Origin: Planosporangium flavigriseum
GTDB taxonomy: Bacteria > Actinomycetota > Actinomycetes > Mycobacteriales > Micromonosporaceae
Direction: 5' to 3'
Assembly: GCF_011947225.1 (NCBI RefSeq)
Contig: NZ_JAATVW010000001.1
Span: 186,001 to 250,000, forward strand
DNA: 64,000 nucleotides
Part shown: piece after piece, positions 11,301 through 18,179 of the stretch
How the letters are laid out: every line of letters starts with the position of its first letter
Position numbering within the stretch: position 1 is the stretch's first letter
Program-made: the position numbers and the translations under genes
Notes under the pieces: generated by a model
The model's database searches: none
What the model was told of the DNA's origin: nothing
The model's input: the letters and a program-made list of their open reading frames with translations, nothing else

Positions 11301-11875
11301 ATCATCCCCGCGTGCGCGGGGAGCACGTGGTGGCCGTCGAGGTGATACCGGCGGCCAGCGGATCATCCCCGCGTGCGCGGGGAGCACAGAACCGCAAGCT
11401 GCCCGCCACGGCGGCAGTGGGGATCATCCCCGCGTGCGCGGGGAGCACGAGCGGGTCTTCCAGGACGCCCTCAAGCCCGAGGGATCATCCCCGCGTGCGC
11501 GGGGAGCACCATGATCTGGGTGGCCAACTGCTCGGCGGCCTGGGATCATCCCCGCGTGCGCGGGGAGCACCGATACGCCGGAGGTCCCGTGACGCAGCCC
11601 GATGGATCATCCCCGCGTGCGCGGGGAGCACGACCAGTTTGGATCCGCCGGCGGGCTGGCGTTGGGATCATCCCCGCGTGCGCGGGGAGCACAGCCACTC
11701 GATGGCCTGCCCGTCGAGCAGGGCGGGATCATCCCCGCGTGCGCGGGGAGCACCGCGTGGCAACGGCACGCGTACGTCGAAGCATGGGATCATCCCCGCG
11801 TGCGCGGGGAGCACGTGATCGATCATCGCGCAGTCGGTCGAGCTGAGGGATCATCCCCGCGTGCGCGGGGAGCAC
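5316..11875 (-). CRISPR. CRISPR array 1, type I-E, about 108 repeats
   Basis: 28-bp repeats alternate with 33-bp (a few 34-bp) spacers at a 61-bp period. From first and last repeat starts (5316 and 11848) I count 108 repeats and 107 spacers. On the plus strand the repeat starts GGATCAT, has the palindromic core CCCCGCGTGCGCGGGG and ends AGCAC. The leader lies at the right end, so transcription is leftwards and the crRNA repeat is the reverse complement (starts GTGCTCCCC, ends GATGATCC). Variant repeats include the leader-distal one at 5316 (GTAC in the loop), 7085 (GCATGC), 7696 (last base T), 8064 (GGATT), 8125 (CCCCGGGTGC), 8186 (GTGTGCGG) and 9530 (GCCTGCGC). Three spacers are duplicated in tandem (7785/7846, 7907/7969, 8458/8519). 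The translated frames across the array (HPRVRGEH and SSPRARGA repeats) are artefacts of the repeats. Confidence 0.99.
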
Positions 11876-11949
11876 ACTTGTTCACCTGCGGTTCTGAAGA
11901 TCCAGATCTCGGATTTCGTTCACTTCACGCAACGCAGGCTACGCCGACC
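11876..11949 (-). promoter_or_regulatory. Leader of CRISPR array 1
   Basis: The 74 bp right of the last repeat are AT-richer than their surroundings and match the sequence beside array 2 (32274-32347) with about five mismatches. Such conservation next to both arrays identifies the leader, where transcription starts or passes and where Cas1-Cas2 insert new spacers. It carries two GTTCAC hexamers (11880 and 11918). The last 11 bases overlap the 3' end of cas2, so the cas operon reads straight into the leader. Confidence 0.85.
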
Positions 11950-12295
11950 GTCCGCGGTGCCCGAACCGGCGACGTCTAGCCGCCTTACTCCAGCCCGCTG
12001 GCATCGCCGGATTGGCCGACGGCTCGCTGGGGCGGCGCATCAAGGTCACACCATCCACGTCAACTGGAATCCAGTGATGGTCATGGGCCATGAAAGAAAG
12101 TCGCTGCTCGCCGCGTACCTCAAAGAGCATCAAGGCACGACCGGGACCGGCCATTTCAACCACCCGAGCCCACAATCGGCTGCGCACACGCACGCTGACG
12201 TGCCCGACGTACACGCCCGCGGAGATCTCCAGCAACCATTGGGTGAGGTGCCCACGTAGGCCGGGCGGGCACGCGGTGAGGATGATGACGGTCAT
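11939..12295 (-). CDS. cas2: Cas2e, spacer-acquisition subunit
   Basis: This 118-residue protein begins MTVIILTACPPGLRGHLTQW and continues WLLEISAGVYVG, the highly conserved start of type I-E Cas2. Cas2 forms the central dimer of the Cas1-Cas2 integrase that inserts prespacers at the leader-repeat junction. Its ATG overlaps the cas1 stop (TGATG at 12293-12297), giving translational coupling. The tail is basic (SKAARRRRFGHRGR). The stop codon lies inside the conserved leader of array 1, only 63 bp from the last repeat. Confidence 0.95.
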   Translation of the reverse strand: MTVIILTACPPGLRGHLTQWLLEISAGVYVGHVSVRVRSRLWARVVEMAGPGRALMLFEVRGEQRLSFMAHDHHWIPVDVDGVTLMRRPSEPSANPAMPAGWSKAARRRRFGHRGRSA

Positions 12296-13260
12296 CAGAA
12301 GTCGACGTCGCCGATGTCGGCGTAGTTGCGACCGGCAGCGACCTCGAAGCCGTTATCGTCCCAGAGGCCAAGCGAATCGCGATCCTCGAAGTCACTGTCA
12401 TCGATCATGCCACTGGGCTGTGGCTGGAGCAGCAGTGTACGGATATCGCGTACGCAACGCGCCAGGATCGCCCCGTCGTGCACGCGGTCACGTACTGTGC
12501 GGCGGGTGTCGGCGCCGATGTCGGTGGAGCCGCTGGCCGCCACGTCGAAGGCAACGGGGATGGTGATCTCCGCCTTGTACAGATCAGCGATGTCGTACAC
12601 GAAGGCGCGCTCGTGTCCGGTGTGAACGAAACCAAGGCCGGGAGCCGCCCCAAGCGCGACGATAACGGCGTGCACGATGCCGTACAGGCAGGCATGCGCG
12701 GCCGAGAGCGCTTGGTTGATGGCGTCGCCACCGGTGAAGTCCATCCGGTCATAGTCGCGGTGGCTCCAGGCGACACCGGTCCGTGCGGCGTGTTCCCGGT
12801 ACGTCCGGCGGACGCGGGCACCTTCCTTGCCGCGCAGCTGCTGCATGGTGAGGTTGGCGGTGTCCTCGCCGGGGAAGCGGATCGCGTACATGGCGCGGGC
12901 GACGGCGAACCGGCGGTCGCGGTGGCTGACCTTGGCGGCCTGCGCTATGAGCAACCGGCTGGAGGCGGCAAGCGACCGGCCGTGGGCGTAGTAGCGCACG
13001 CCCCGCTCCCCTACCCAGACGGCGGTGGCACCGTGGTCGGCGAGCAGGGCGATGGCTTGGTGGGTGATGCTGGTGCCGGGCCCAAGCAGTAGCACACCGA
13101 CCGAAGCGGCCGGGATGTGCAGCACGCCCTGATCGTCGGTGGCGGTGATGGCGTTGCTGTCCCGATGGATGACACTGCGTTCGAGGTAGAGAAAGCTGAT
13201 GCGGTCCTCGGCGCGGGCGAGATCGGCGAGCTCCGCTGGCGGTACTCCAGGGATCTTCAT
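12295..13260 (-). CDS. cas1: Cas1e, CRISPR integrase
   Basis: This 321-residue protein starts at the ATG at 13260 (AGGGG eight bases upstream); an in-frame upstream start at 13284 would overlap cas6e. It has the Cas1 fold and active site: Glu in LRGKEGARVRR, His in GFVHTGHERAF and Asp in VYDIADLYKAE, the metal-binding triad of the integrase. YLERSVIHRDSNAI near the N-terminus is typical of the type I-E branch. With Cas2 it captures and inserts new spacers. It is in the same operon as the interference genes, 16 bp after cas6e. Confidence 0.97.
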   Translation of the reverse strand: MKIPGVPPAELADLARAEDRISFLYLERSVIHRDSNAITATDDQGVLHIPAASVGVLLLGPGTSITHQAIALLADHGATAVWVGERGVRYYAHGRSLAASSRLLIAQAAKVSHRDRRFAVARAMYAIRFPGEDTANLTMQQLRGKEGARVRRTYREHAARTGVAWSHRDYDRMDFTGGDAINQALSAAHACLYGIVHAVIVALGAAPGLGFVHTGHERAFVYDIADLYKAEITIPVAFDVAASGSTDIGADTRRTVRDRVHDGAILARCVRDIRTLLLQPQPSGMIDDSDFEDRDSLGLWDDNGFEVAAGRNYADIGDVDF

Positions 13261-13276
13261 CAGTCGTCCCCTGGGT

Positions 13277-13942
13277 TCAGCCAACGGGGGCGAGCATGAG
13301 TAGGCCGCAGCCGTAGGCCTTGGCGTGCCCGATCCCGCTGGTCAGCGCTCGGCGGAAGGTATCCGAGTCGGTGACCTGAAGGATGCCGTCGTACGTGACG
13401 GTGGCGATGGTAACTGCAGCCATGCCCCGCTTGAAGGTCTGCGTCTGGCGGCGGTGCAGGCGCAGGTTGGGCTCGCCGTCCTGCTGCGTCGCCAGGGCAA
13501 AGCCGTGCCGGGGTGCGCGGTCGGCAAGCCACTTCACCTGCTCCTCTTCGCGCAGGTAAGCGAAGCGCTGGGTGTCCTTGGCCTCGGCGGTCTTGCGTCC
13601 GCTGTGGATCGGGTTGGCGGTGAGCCGAAACGCCCACTGTTGACCGGGGCGCAGTGAGCTGAGCAGCGTGTCGTAGTCACGGGTCACCCAGGTCTGGGTG
13701 GTGGGCCAGCCGGCCTGCTCGACCAGGTGGGTGAGGTCGGGCCGGCCGGGGCTGACGATGTACAGGTGGACGGTCGCGGTCGCCGCGGTGTCGAGCCGCC
13801 ACAGCGTACGGGTTCCGGCCCGCTCATGGTCCTCAGGCGCGGCGAAGGCGGCGCGGACCGCGGCGTGCATGGCCTGCGGCGAGGAGAGTAGCTTCCGCGC
13901 ACCCCGGCGCGCCGGATTGATCTGGAACCGGGTGAGGAACAT
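13277..13942 (-). CDS. cas6e: Cas6e, crRNA-processing endonuclease
   Basis: This 221-residue protein begins MFLTRFQINPARRGARKLL, the standard start of CasE/Cse3. The C-terminal glycine-rich loop GIGHAKAYGCGLLMLAP is the family's RNA-binding signature. It cleaves the repeat RNA hairpin (CCCCGCG stem here) and stays bound to the 3' hairpin in Cascade. Both arrays keep this hairpin, so one Cas6e could process both, although their repeats differ in the loop and at two flanking positions. It lies 2 bp after cas5e. Confidence 0.95.
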   Translation of the reverse strand: MFLTRFQINPARRGARKLLSSPQAMHAAVRAAFAAPEDHERAGTRTLWRLDTAATATVHLYIVSPGRPDLTHLVEQAGWPTTQTWVTRDYDTLLSSLRPGQQWAFRLTANPIHSGRKTAEAKDTQRFAYLREEEQVKWLADRAPRHGFALATQQDGEPNLRLHRRQTQTFKRGMAAVTIATVTYDGILQVTDSDTFRRALTSGIGHAKAYGCGLLMLAPVG

Positions 13943-13944
13943 GC

Positions 13945-14646
13945 TCAGCCTCCCAGCAGGCTCAACGGGTCGTGCTCGGCGATGCCGGCCCGTTCGGCGA
14001 GGTCGTTGGTGACGTCCACGTGCCGGCGCAGCACCGACCGCCAGGTGTGCTGCCGGTGCGTGGGGTCGAAGCTGACCGGTTCATCAGGCATGGTCTCGGT
14101 GACCGGCTCGCCCGGCCGGGCGTCCCGGATGATCTCCAGCCGGACCGTACGGGCCGCTCGGCGGCGGTACCACTCGGCGGCGAGCCACGGCCATGAGCTC
14201 AGCGCGTCGTCGAGGCTATCGTCGTGTACTCCGAGGCTGATCGGGCCGACGGGCGGGCACGAGCGCCGCCCGAGATAAAGCGGGAATTGCGGCCTGTTCA
14301 GTGCCTCTGCCAAGCCCAGGAGGAGTTCCCGCTCGCCGCTGACGGCGGCGAGGAAGGCTGCGTCGGACAGGTAGAAGCGGTAGGTCAGCGGGGCGCTTTC
14401 CCGCCCGTCGAGGGAGCGCGCCGTCTGGAAGTCGCGCAGGATCTGCCCGGGCTGGTCGATCCGTACTCCGAACTCGAGGCCGAGGAGTTCGGTGAGCGGT
14501 TCGCTACGACGGATGCCCTTGGCCGCGGCGAGCAGGCCGATTACGCCGCTCTTGGTTGGCGCGACCTCGGTTCCTCGACGGGCGAAGCGGCTGGACGATC
14601 CCCACGACTGCAGAGGGCCGGCCAGCTTCAACAACAACACGCTCAT
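13945..14646 (-). CDS. cas5e: Cas5e, Cascade subunit
   Basis: This is a 233-residue protein from the ATG at 14646, chosen because the family starts M-x-x-LLLKLAGPLQSWG. An in-frame ATG at 14691 would add 15 charged residues. The GPLQSWGSSSRFARRGT and PTKSGVIGLLAAA segments are the RAMP-fold core of CasD. Cas5e caps the 5' handle of the crRNA and holds Cas8e in Cascade. It follows cas7e after 51 bp and precedes cas6e by 2 bp. Confidence 0.94.
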   Translation of the reverse strand: MSVLLLKLAGPLQSWGSSSRFARRGTEVAPTKSGVIGLLAAAKGIRRSEPLTELLGLEFGVRIDQPGQILRDFQTARSLDGRESAPLTYRFYLSDAAFLAAVSGERELLLGLAEALNRPQFPLYLGRRSCPPVGPISLGVHDDSLDDALSSWPWLAAEWYRRRAARTVRLEIIRDARPGEPVTETMPDEPVSFDPTHRQHTWRSVLRRHVDVTNDLAERAGIAEHDPLSLLGG

Positions 14647-14697
14647 GTCAGCATCCCGCTCCGCTCGCTTCCGGCGTTCGGCTGCCCACATACCCGC

Positions 14698-15822
14698 TCA
14701 TGCCGGCTGCCCGAGCGCCACAGCGACCTGCTCGCCCACGCCGTTGACCAGCTCGTCGAAGGTGACCAGCTTGCCGAGGTCGGCCAGGGCCACGGTCTGC
14801 TCGCCGACCTGGGTGACCCAGGCACCGACCGGCCGCTCGCCGTACGCGTTCTCGACGGCCACGGTGTGCTTGGCCAGGGCGGCGGCTGCCAGTTCGACCC
14901 GGCCGGCGGCGTGCGTCTCGCGGATGGGCGTCTCGAACGCGCCGACCAGGTTGATCGGCTGGGTGTCCCGCACCCGCACCATCACCGCGTCGGGCAGGGT
15001 GCGGTGGGCGAACGTGTTCTGCTTCCCGGTCGGCATACTGCGCACGAACGCGACGAGGAACGCCTCGACGGCGGCGCGGGTGGCGGCCGCGTCGCCGAGC
15101 GTACGATGCAGCGCGTCCACGTCGACCGTTGCGTACCGGTACAGGGTGGAGGAGTTGAACTCGACGGTGCCGATCATGCCGGCGCCCGTCTCCGCGGCGT
15201 CAGCCTTGCGGTCGTCCACGGCGGTGAAGTAGTCGAACTCGTTGTCTACGGCGTGCACGCTGATCGCGTGCGACACCTGGCACGCGGCGTCGACGTTGAT
15301 GTCGGTCATGTCGGCCACCATCCGGCCGAACATGGCGATGTCCACCGAGTGCTCGGTGTTCGCCAGTGCCTTGAACCGGGCCTTGTCCAGGCTGCTACCC
15401 GCACGCGAGGCGTCCAGCGCGGCGGCCGCGATGCTGTCCAGCTGCCGGTGACTCAGAAACAGCAGGTAGCCGGACTCGACGTCCTTCGCCTCACCTTTCT
15501 TCTTGTCTGCCTTGGCCAGCCCGGACGCAGCGAACGCCTCGGCGGCGAGCGCCGACGCGGCCTCGTCGGACAGGCTCGGGTCGAGCGCCTTGATCCGCGC
15601 AGCGAGCGCCTCACCCACCCGCTTGGTCCGCACACCGAGCTGGGACCTGTCGAGCACGTCGGCGAAGGCCAGCCGAACCGCTCGCTTCCAGGCCTGGCTG
15701 GATACGCGAGCGCGGCGGGCGCCGCCGTAGAGCGCGGTCTTCGGCGAGCCGGTGTCGTCGCGGTTGAGGTTGCTCGGCGGCACGGTCTGCAGCGCGTAGA
15801 CGTCGATGATGGTGCGGCTCAT
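14698..15822 (-). CDS. cas7e: Cas7e, Cascade backbone subunit
   Basis: This 374-residue protein begins MSRTIIDVYALQTVPPSNLN and has DDTGSPKTALYGGARRARVS, the hallmark N-terminus of Cse4/CasC. Six copies of this subunit normally line the crRNA in type I-E Cascade and form the thumb that flips every sixth base out of pairing. The ATG overlaps the stop of cas11 by four bases (ATGA at 15819-15822), so the two are translationally coupled. Confidence 0.96.
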   Translation of the reverse strand: MSRTIIDVYALQTVPPSNLNRDDTGSPKTALYGGARRARVSSQAWKRAVRLAFADVLDRSQLGVRTKRVGEALAARIKALDPSLSDEAASALAAEAFAASGLAKADKKKGEAKDVESGYLLFLSHRQLDSIAAAALDASRAGSSLDKARFKALANTEHSVDIAMFGRMVADMTDINVDAACQVSHAISVHAVDNEFDYFTAVDDRKADAAETGAGMIGTVEFNSSTLYRYATVDVDALHRTLGDAAATRAAVEAFLVAFVRSMPTGKQNTFAHRTLPDAVMVRVRDTQPINLVGAFETPIRETHAAGRVELAAAALAKHTVAVENAYGERPVGAWVTQVGEQTVALADLGKLVTFDELVNGVGEQVAVALGQPA

Positions 15823-16493
15823 GATGCGTTCTCCTCCTGCGTGTCGGTGACGAGGGCGTCGGTGTCGGTACTGGGCCGGCTGCGGAAGAACTCCCGTCCC
15901 CAGGTGGCCTGCATCTGGGCGCGACCGCCGGGCCAGCGCAAGGTCCGCAGATCGTCGGCGAGCAGCCCGTAGTCGAGCGGGATCTGGTGCTCGCGCAGCA
16001 TGGTGATCAGGCTGCGCAGGTGGTAGATGCTCTCGTGGTAGGTGCTGGCCGTGCCGAGCGCGGCGAAGCGGCGACGCACGCCGTCCGGACCGCTGGACGC
16101 GCGTACCAGACCAGCCATGGCCCAGCCGAGTCCTCGCCCGTCCACGTGCATCCGCTCCCGGCGGGACTGCTGGTGCAGCGCGTACAGGGTCACCGCGTCG
16201 TGCACCGCGTACTCGGTGTCGGTGGCCTGGGTGTCGTCGGCCGGCCGGTAGCCCAGAAGGTGCTCCGGGACCTGCAGGTAGCGTTCCAGCGTGTAGTCGA
16301 AGCCGGGGTCGCGGCCGATGCCACGGCGCAGTCGGGCAAGCGCGCTGACCGCTTCCGGGTCCGGCACGTCGCGCAGCAGTCGCTGCTGCAGGCCGCTGAC
16401 GGTCCGGGCGACATGGTCGCCCAACTCGCCACGACGCCGTCCCCGCGGCGTACGTGCCGCGGATTCCGACTGGCTGATCTCGACCGTGGTCAT
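15819..16493 (-). CDS. cas11: Cas11e (Cse2), Cascade small subunit
   Basis: This 224-residue helical protein resembles actinobacterial Cse2/CasB in size and in motifs such as RLRRGIGRDPGFDYTLERYL and GLGWAMAGLVRASSG, with an Arg-rich lobe (RRRFAALGTAS). Two copies usually form the belly of Cascade and stabilise the displaced DNA strand. It overlaps cas8e and cas7e by ATGA junctions on both sides, which also supports the start at 16493. Confidence 0.92.
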   Translation of the reverse strand: MTTVEISQSESAARTPRGRRRGELGDHVARTVSGLQQRLLRDVPDPEAVSALARLRRGIGRDPGFDYTLERYLQVPEHLLGYRPADDTQATDTEYAVHDAVTLYALHQQSRRERMHVDGRGLGWAMAGLVRASSGPDGVRRRFAALGTASTYHESIYHLRSLITMLREHQIPLDYGLLADDLRTLRWPGGRAQMQATWGREFFRSRPSTDTDALVTDTQEENAS

Positions 16494-18151
16494 GCTGGTA
16501 CCTCCTGCGTCTTAGCTACGGGGTCGGCGGCCATCGGTAGCGCCTTGGCGAGGCCGGCCCGGAACCAAACCTCGGCCTGCGAGCTGGAGTAGTGCACTTC
16601 CCGTCCGTTGCGGTCGACGCCGAGTCGGCCCACCCAGGCGGCCGGGCCGGCCTCGGCGACTAAGTCATTGCCGAGCCGCACCACCGCTCGCCACACCAGG
16701 CGCTGCCACCAAGCGCGCTCAGCCGCCGGGTCGCTGGTCGGACCGAGGCGGGCCAGCCAGTCACGGAAGGCGCGATCCAGCCGGGCGTAGCCGCGTTCGG
16801 CCGCACGGTCGGCCTCGCCGCTGTCGCCGTCGCGGCTGCCGGCGGCGCGTGCCAGGTTCGTGGCGAGCCGGCGCAGGACCCCGACCGCGCCCTCCGCATC
16901 GGCGGCCGCGTCGACGGCCGTGGTGCGCAGCGGCGACTGGTCGACCAGCAGCAGGACGTTCATGGTCAGCGCGTCGCCGAACACTTCGTCGATGACCGCC
17001 TGCTGAGTGCCGTAGGTAACGCTGGTGGCGCGCGGCCGGACCTGGAAGTCCGGCTCGACCACGCCGGTGACGGTCAGCCGGGCCAGCCATTGCAGCACCA
17101 TCGGCGACAACCGTTGGGGCGGCTCGCTGCCGGATGGCGGTGCCAGTGGCAGCAGGGTCTGCAGGCCGCGCCACAGTGCCCGGGTGTGGTCGTGCGGTCG
17201 GGGCAGATAGATCGGGCTCCTCTTCTGTTCGCGTTCGCGCGGCGCGCTGCGCCCCCAGACACTCATCGGCTCCAACAGGTGCCGGTCCTGCCACTCGAGT
17301 TTGTCGCCATTGGAGATCATGGCGCCGGTGATGCCGCTGGTATCACCGAACAGGCGGATCCGCCGCGACTGCCAGGTGTAGAGACTGAGCAGGCCGTACG
17401 GGCCCCGCGTCTCGTCGGGCTCCTCGGTGGCCGTCTGCGGCTCCCGCTCCCATACCGGCAGGTCCCGCTCGTCGGCGCGCTGCCAGCCTGGCGCGATCGG
17501 CACCAGGTTGAGCAGGAGGCTCTCCAGCAGACTGGCACCCTCCAGGTGGACGCCGCCCAACGCGCCAAGTGAGCCGACACCGATCGGATAACCTCGCCCG
17601 CCCTTGACCCGCGGGTCGCCGACCGCCCCGGTCTTGATGCCTGAAGGGTCGTACGCCTGGCAGTGCACCAGCCAGCGGGCCGCCTCGGCAGGCGAGATCG
17701 ACTCCATCCCCCGCCCGGCGCGGGTGGTCAGGAAAGGCATGCCGTTGGGCACATCGGCGATCAGCCGCTCGAGCCCGAACGAGTTGTCCTTGCCGGCGCG
17801 CAGATCGGCGACCTGATAGAACGGGTGTCTCGGGTGGAGCAGGTCGAACCGGTCACGGAACGCGGCGAGGTAGTCGGTGACCTCCGGCAGCGGCAGCTGC
17901 CGGGCTCGCCAGAGCGCCTGCCAGGCGGCCTCCCCCGGTGGCCCGTCGGTGGCCCGGTGCAGGATCGCCAGCGCCAGCCGCAGGATCGCGAACGTCTGCG
18001 TGGGCAGTTCGCAGGCGATCATGCGCAGGTCGTCGGCCTGTTCGAACAGTCCTAGCAGGGAGACCTCGCGCCGCTGGCCTGCGGCGTCCAGCACCGGGAT
18101 CCACGCCTCATCCACCAGCGAGAATTCCGGCGGGCGCGGTGAGCCGGTCAT
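16490..18151 (-). CDS. cas8e: Cas8e (Cse1), PAM-sensing large subunit of Cascade
   Basis: This is a 553-residue protein starting at the ATG at 18151, behind a near-perfect AAGGAGGTG ribosome binding site. The ORF extends 67 codons upstream, but that part overlaps cas3 and looks non-coding. FSLVDEAWIPVLDAAGQRREVSL is trimmed here to its recognisable core LVDEAWIPVL, the standard start of Cse1/CasA. The protein recognises the PAM and recruits Cas3. It begins 28 bp after the cas3 stop. Confidence 0.94.
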   Translation of the reverse strand: MTGSPRPPEFSLVDEAWIPVLDAAGQRREVSLLGLFEQADDLRMIACELPTQTFAILRLALAILHRATDGPPGEAAWQALWRARQLPLPEVTDYLAAFRDRFDLLHPRHPFYQVADLRAGKDNSFGLERLIADVPNGMPFLTTRAGRGMESISPAEAARWLVHCQAYDPSGIKTGAVGDPRVKGGRGYPIGVGSLGALGGVHLEGASLLESLLLNLVPIAPGWQRADERDLPVWEREPQTATEEPDETRGPYGLLSLYTWQSRRIRLFGDTSGITGAMISNGDKLEWQDRHLLEPMSVWGRSAPREREQKRSPIYLPRPHDHTRALWRGLQTLLPLAPPSGSEPPQRLSPMVLQWLARLTVTGVVEPDFQVRPRATSVTYGTQQAVIDEVFGDALTMNVLLLVDQSPLRTTAVDAAADAEGAVGVLRRLATNLARAAGSRDGDSGEADRAAERGYARLDRAFRDWLARLGPTSDPAAERAWWQRLVWRAVVRLGNDLVAEAGPAAWVGRLGVDRNGREVHYSSSQAEVWFRAGLAKALPMAADPVAKTQEVPA

Positions 18152-18179
18152 CGGCACCACCTCCTTTGCGATTGAGGAC

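Noticed and set aside
5288-11979. Many long open frames through CRISPR array 1 with HPRVRGEH, SSPRARGA and IIPACAGST repeats
   Set aside because: They follow the 61-bp repeat period in several frames at once and are produced by the repeat sequence, not by genes.
12295-13284. A longer Cas1 starting at 13284
   Set aside because: It would overlap the cas6e end and lacks a ribosome binding site, whereas the start at 13260 has AGGGG at proper distance.
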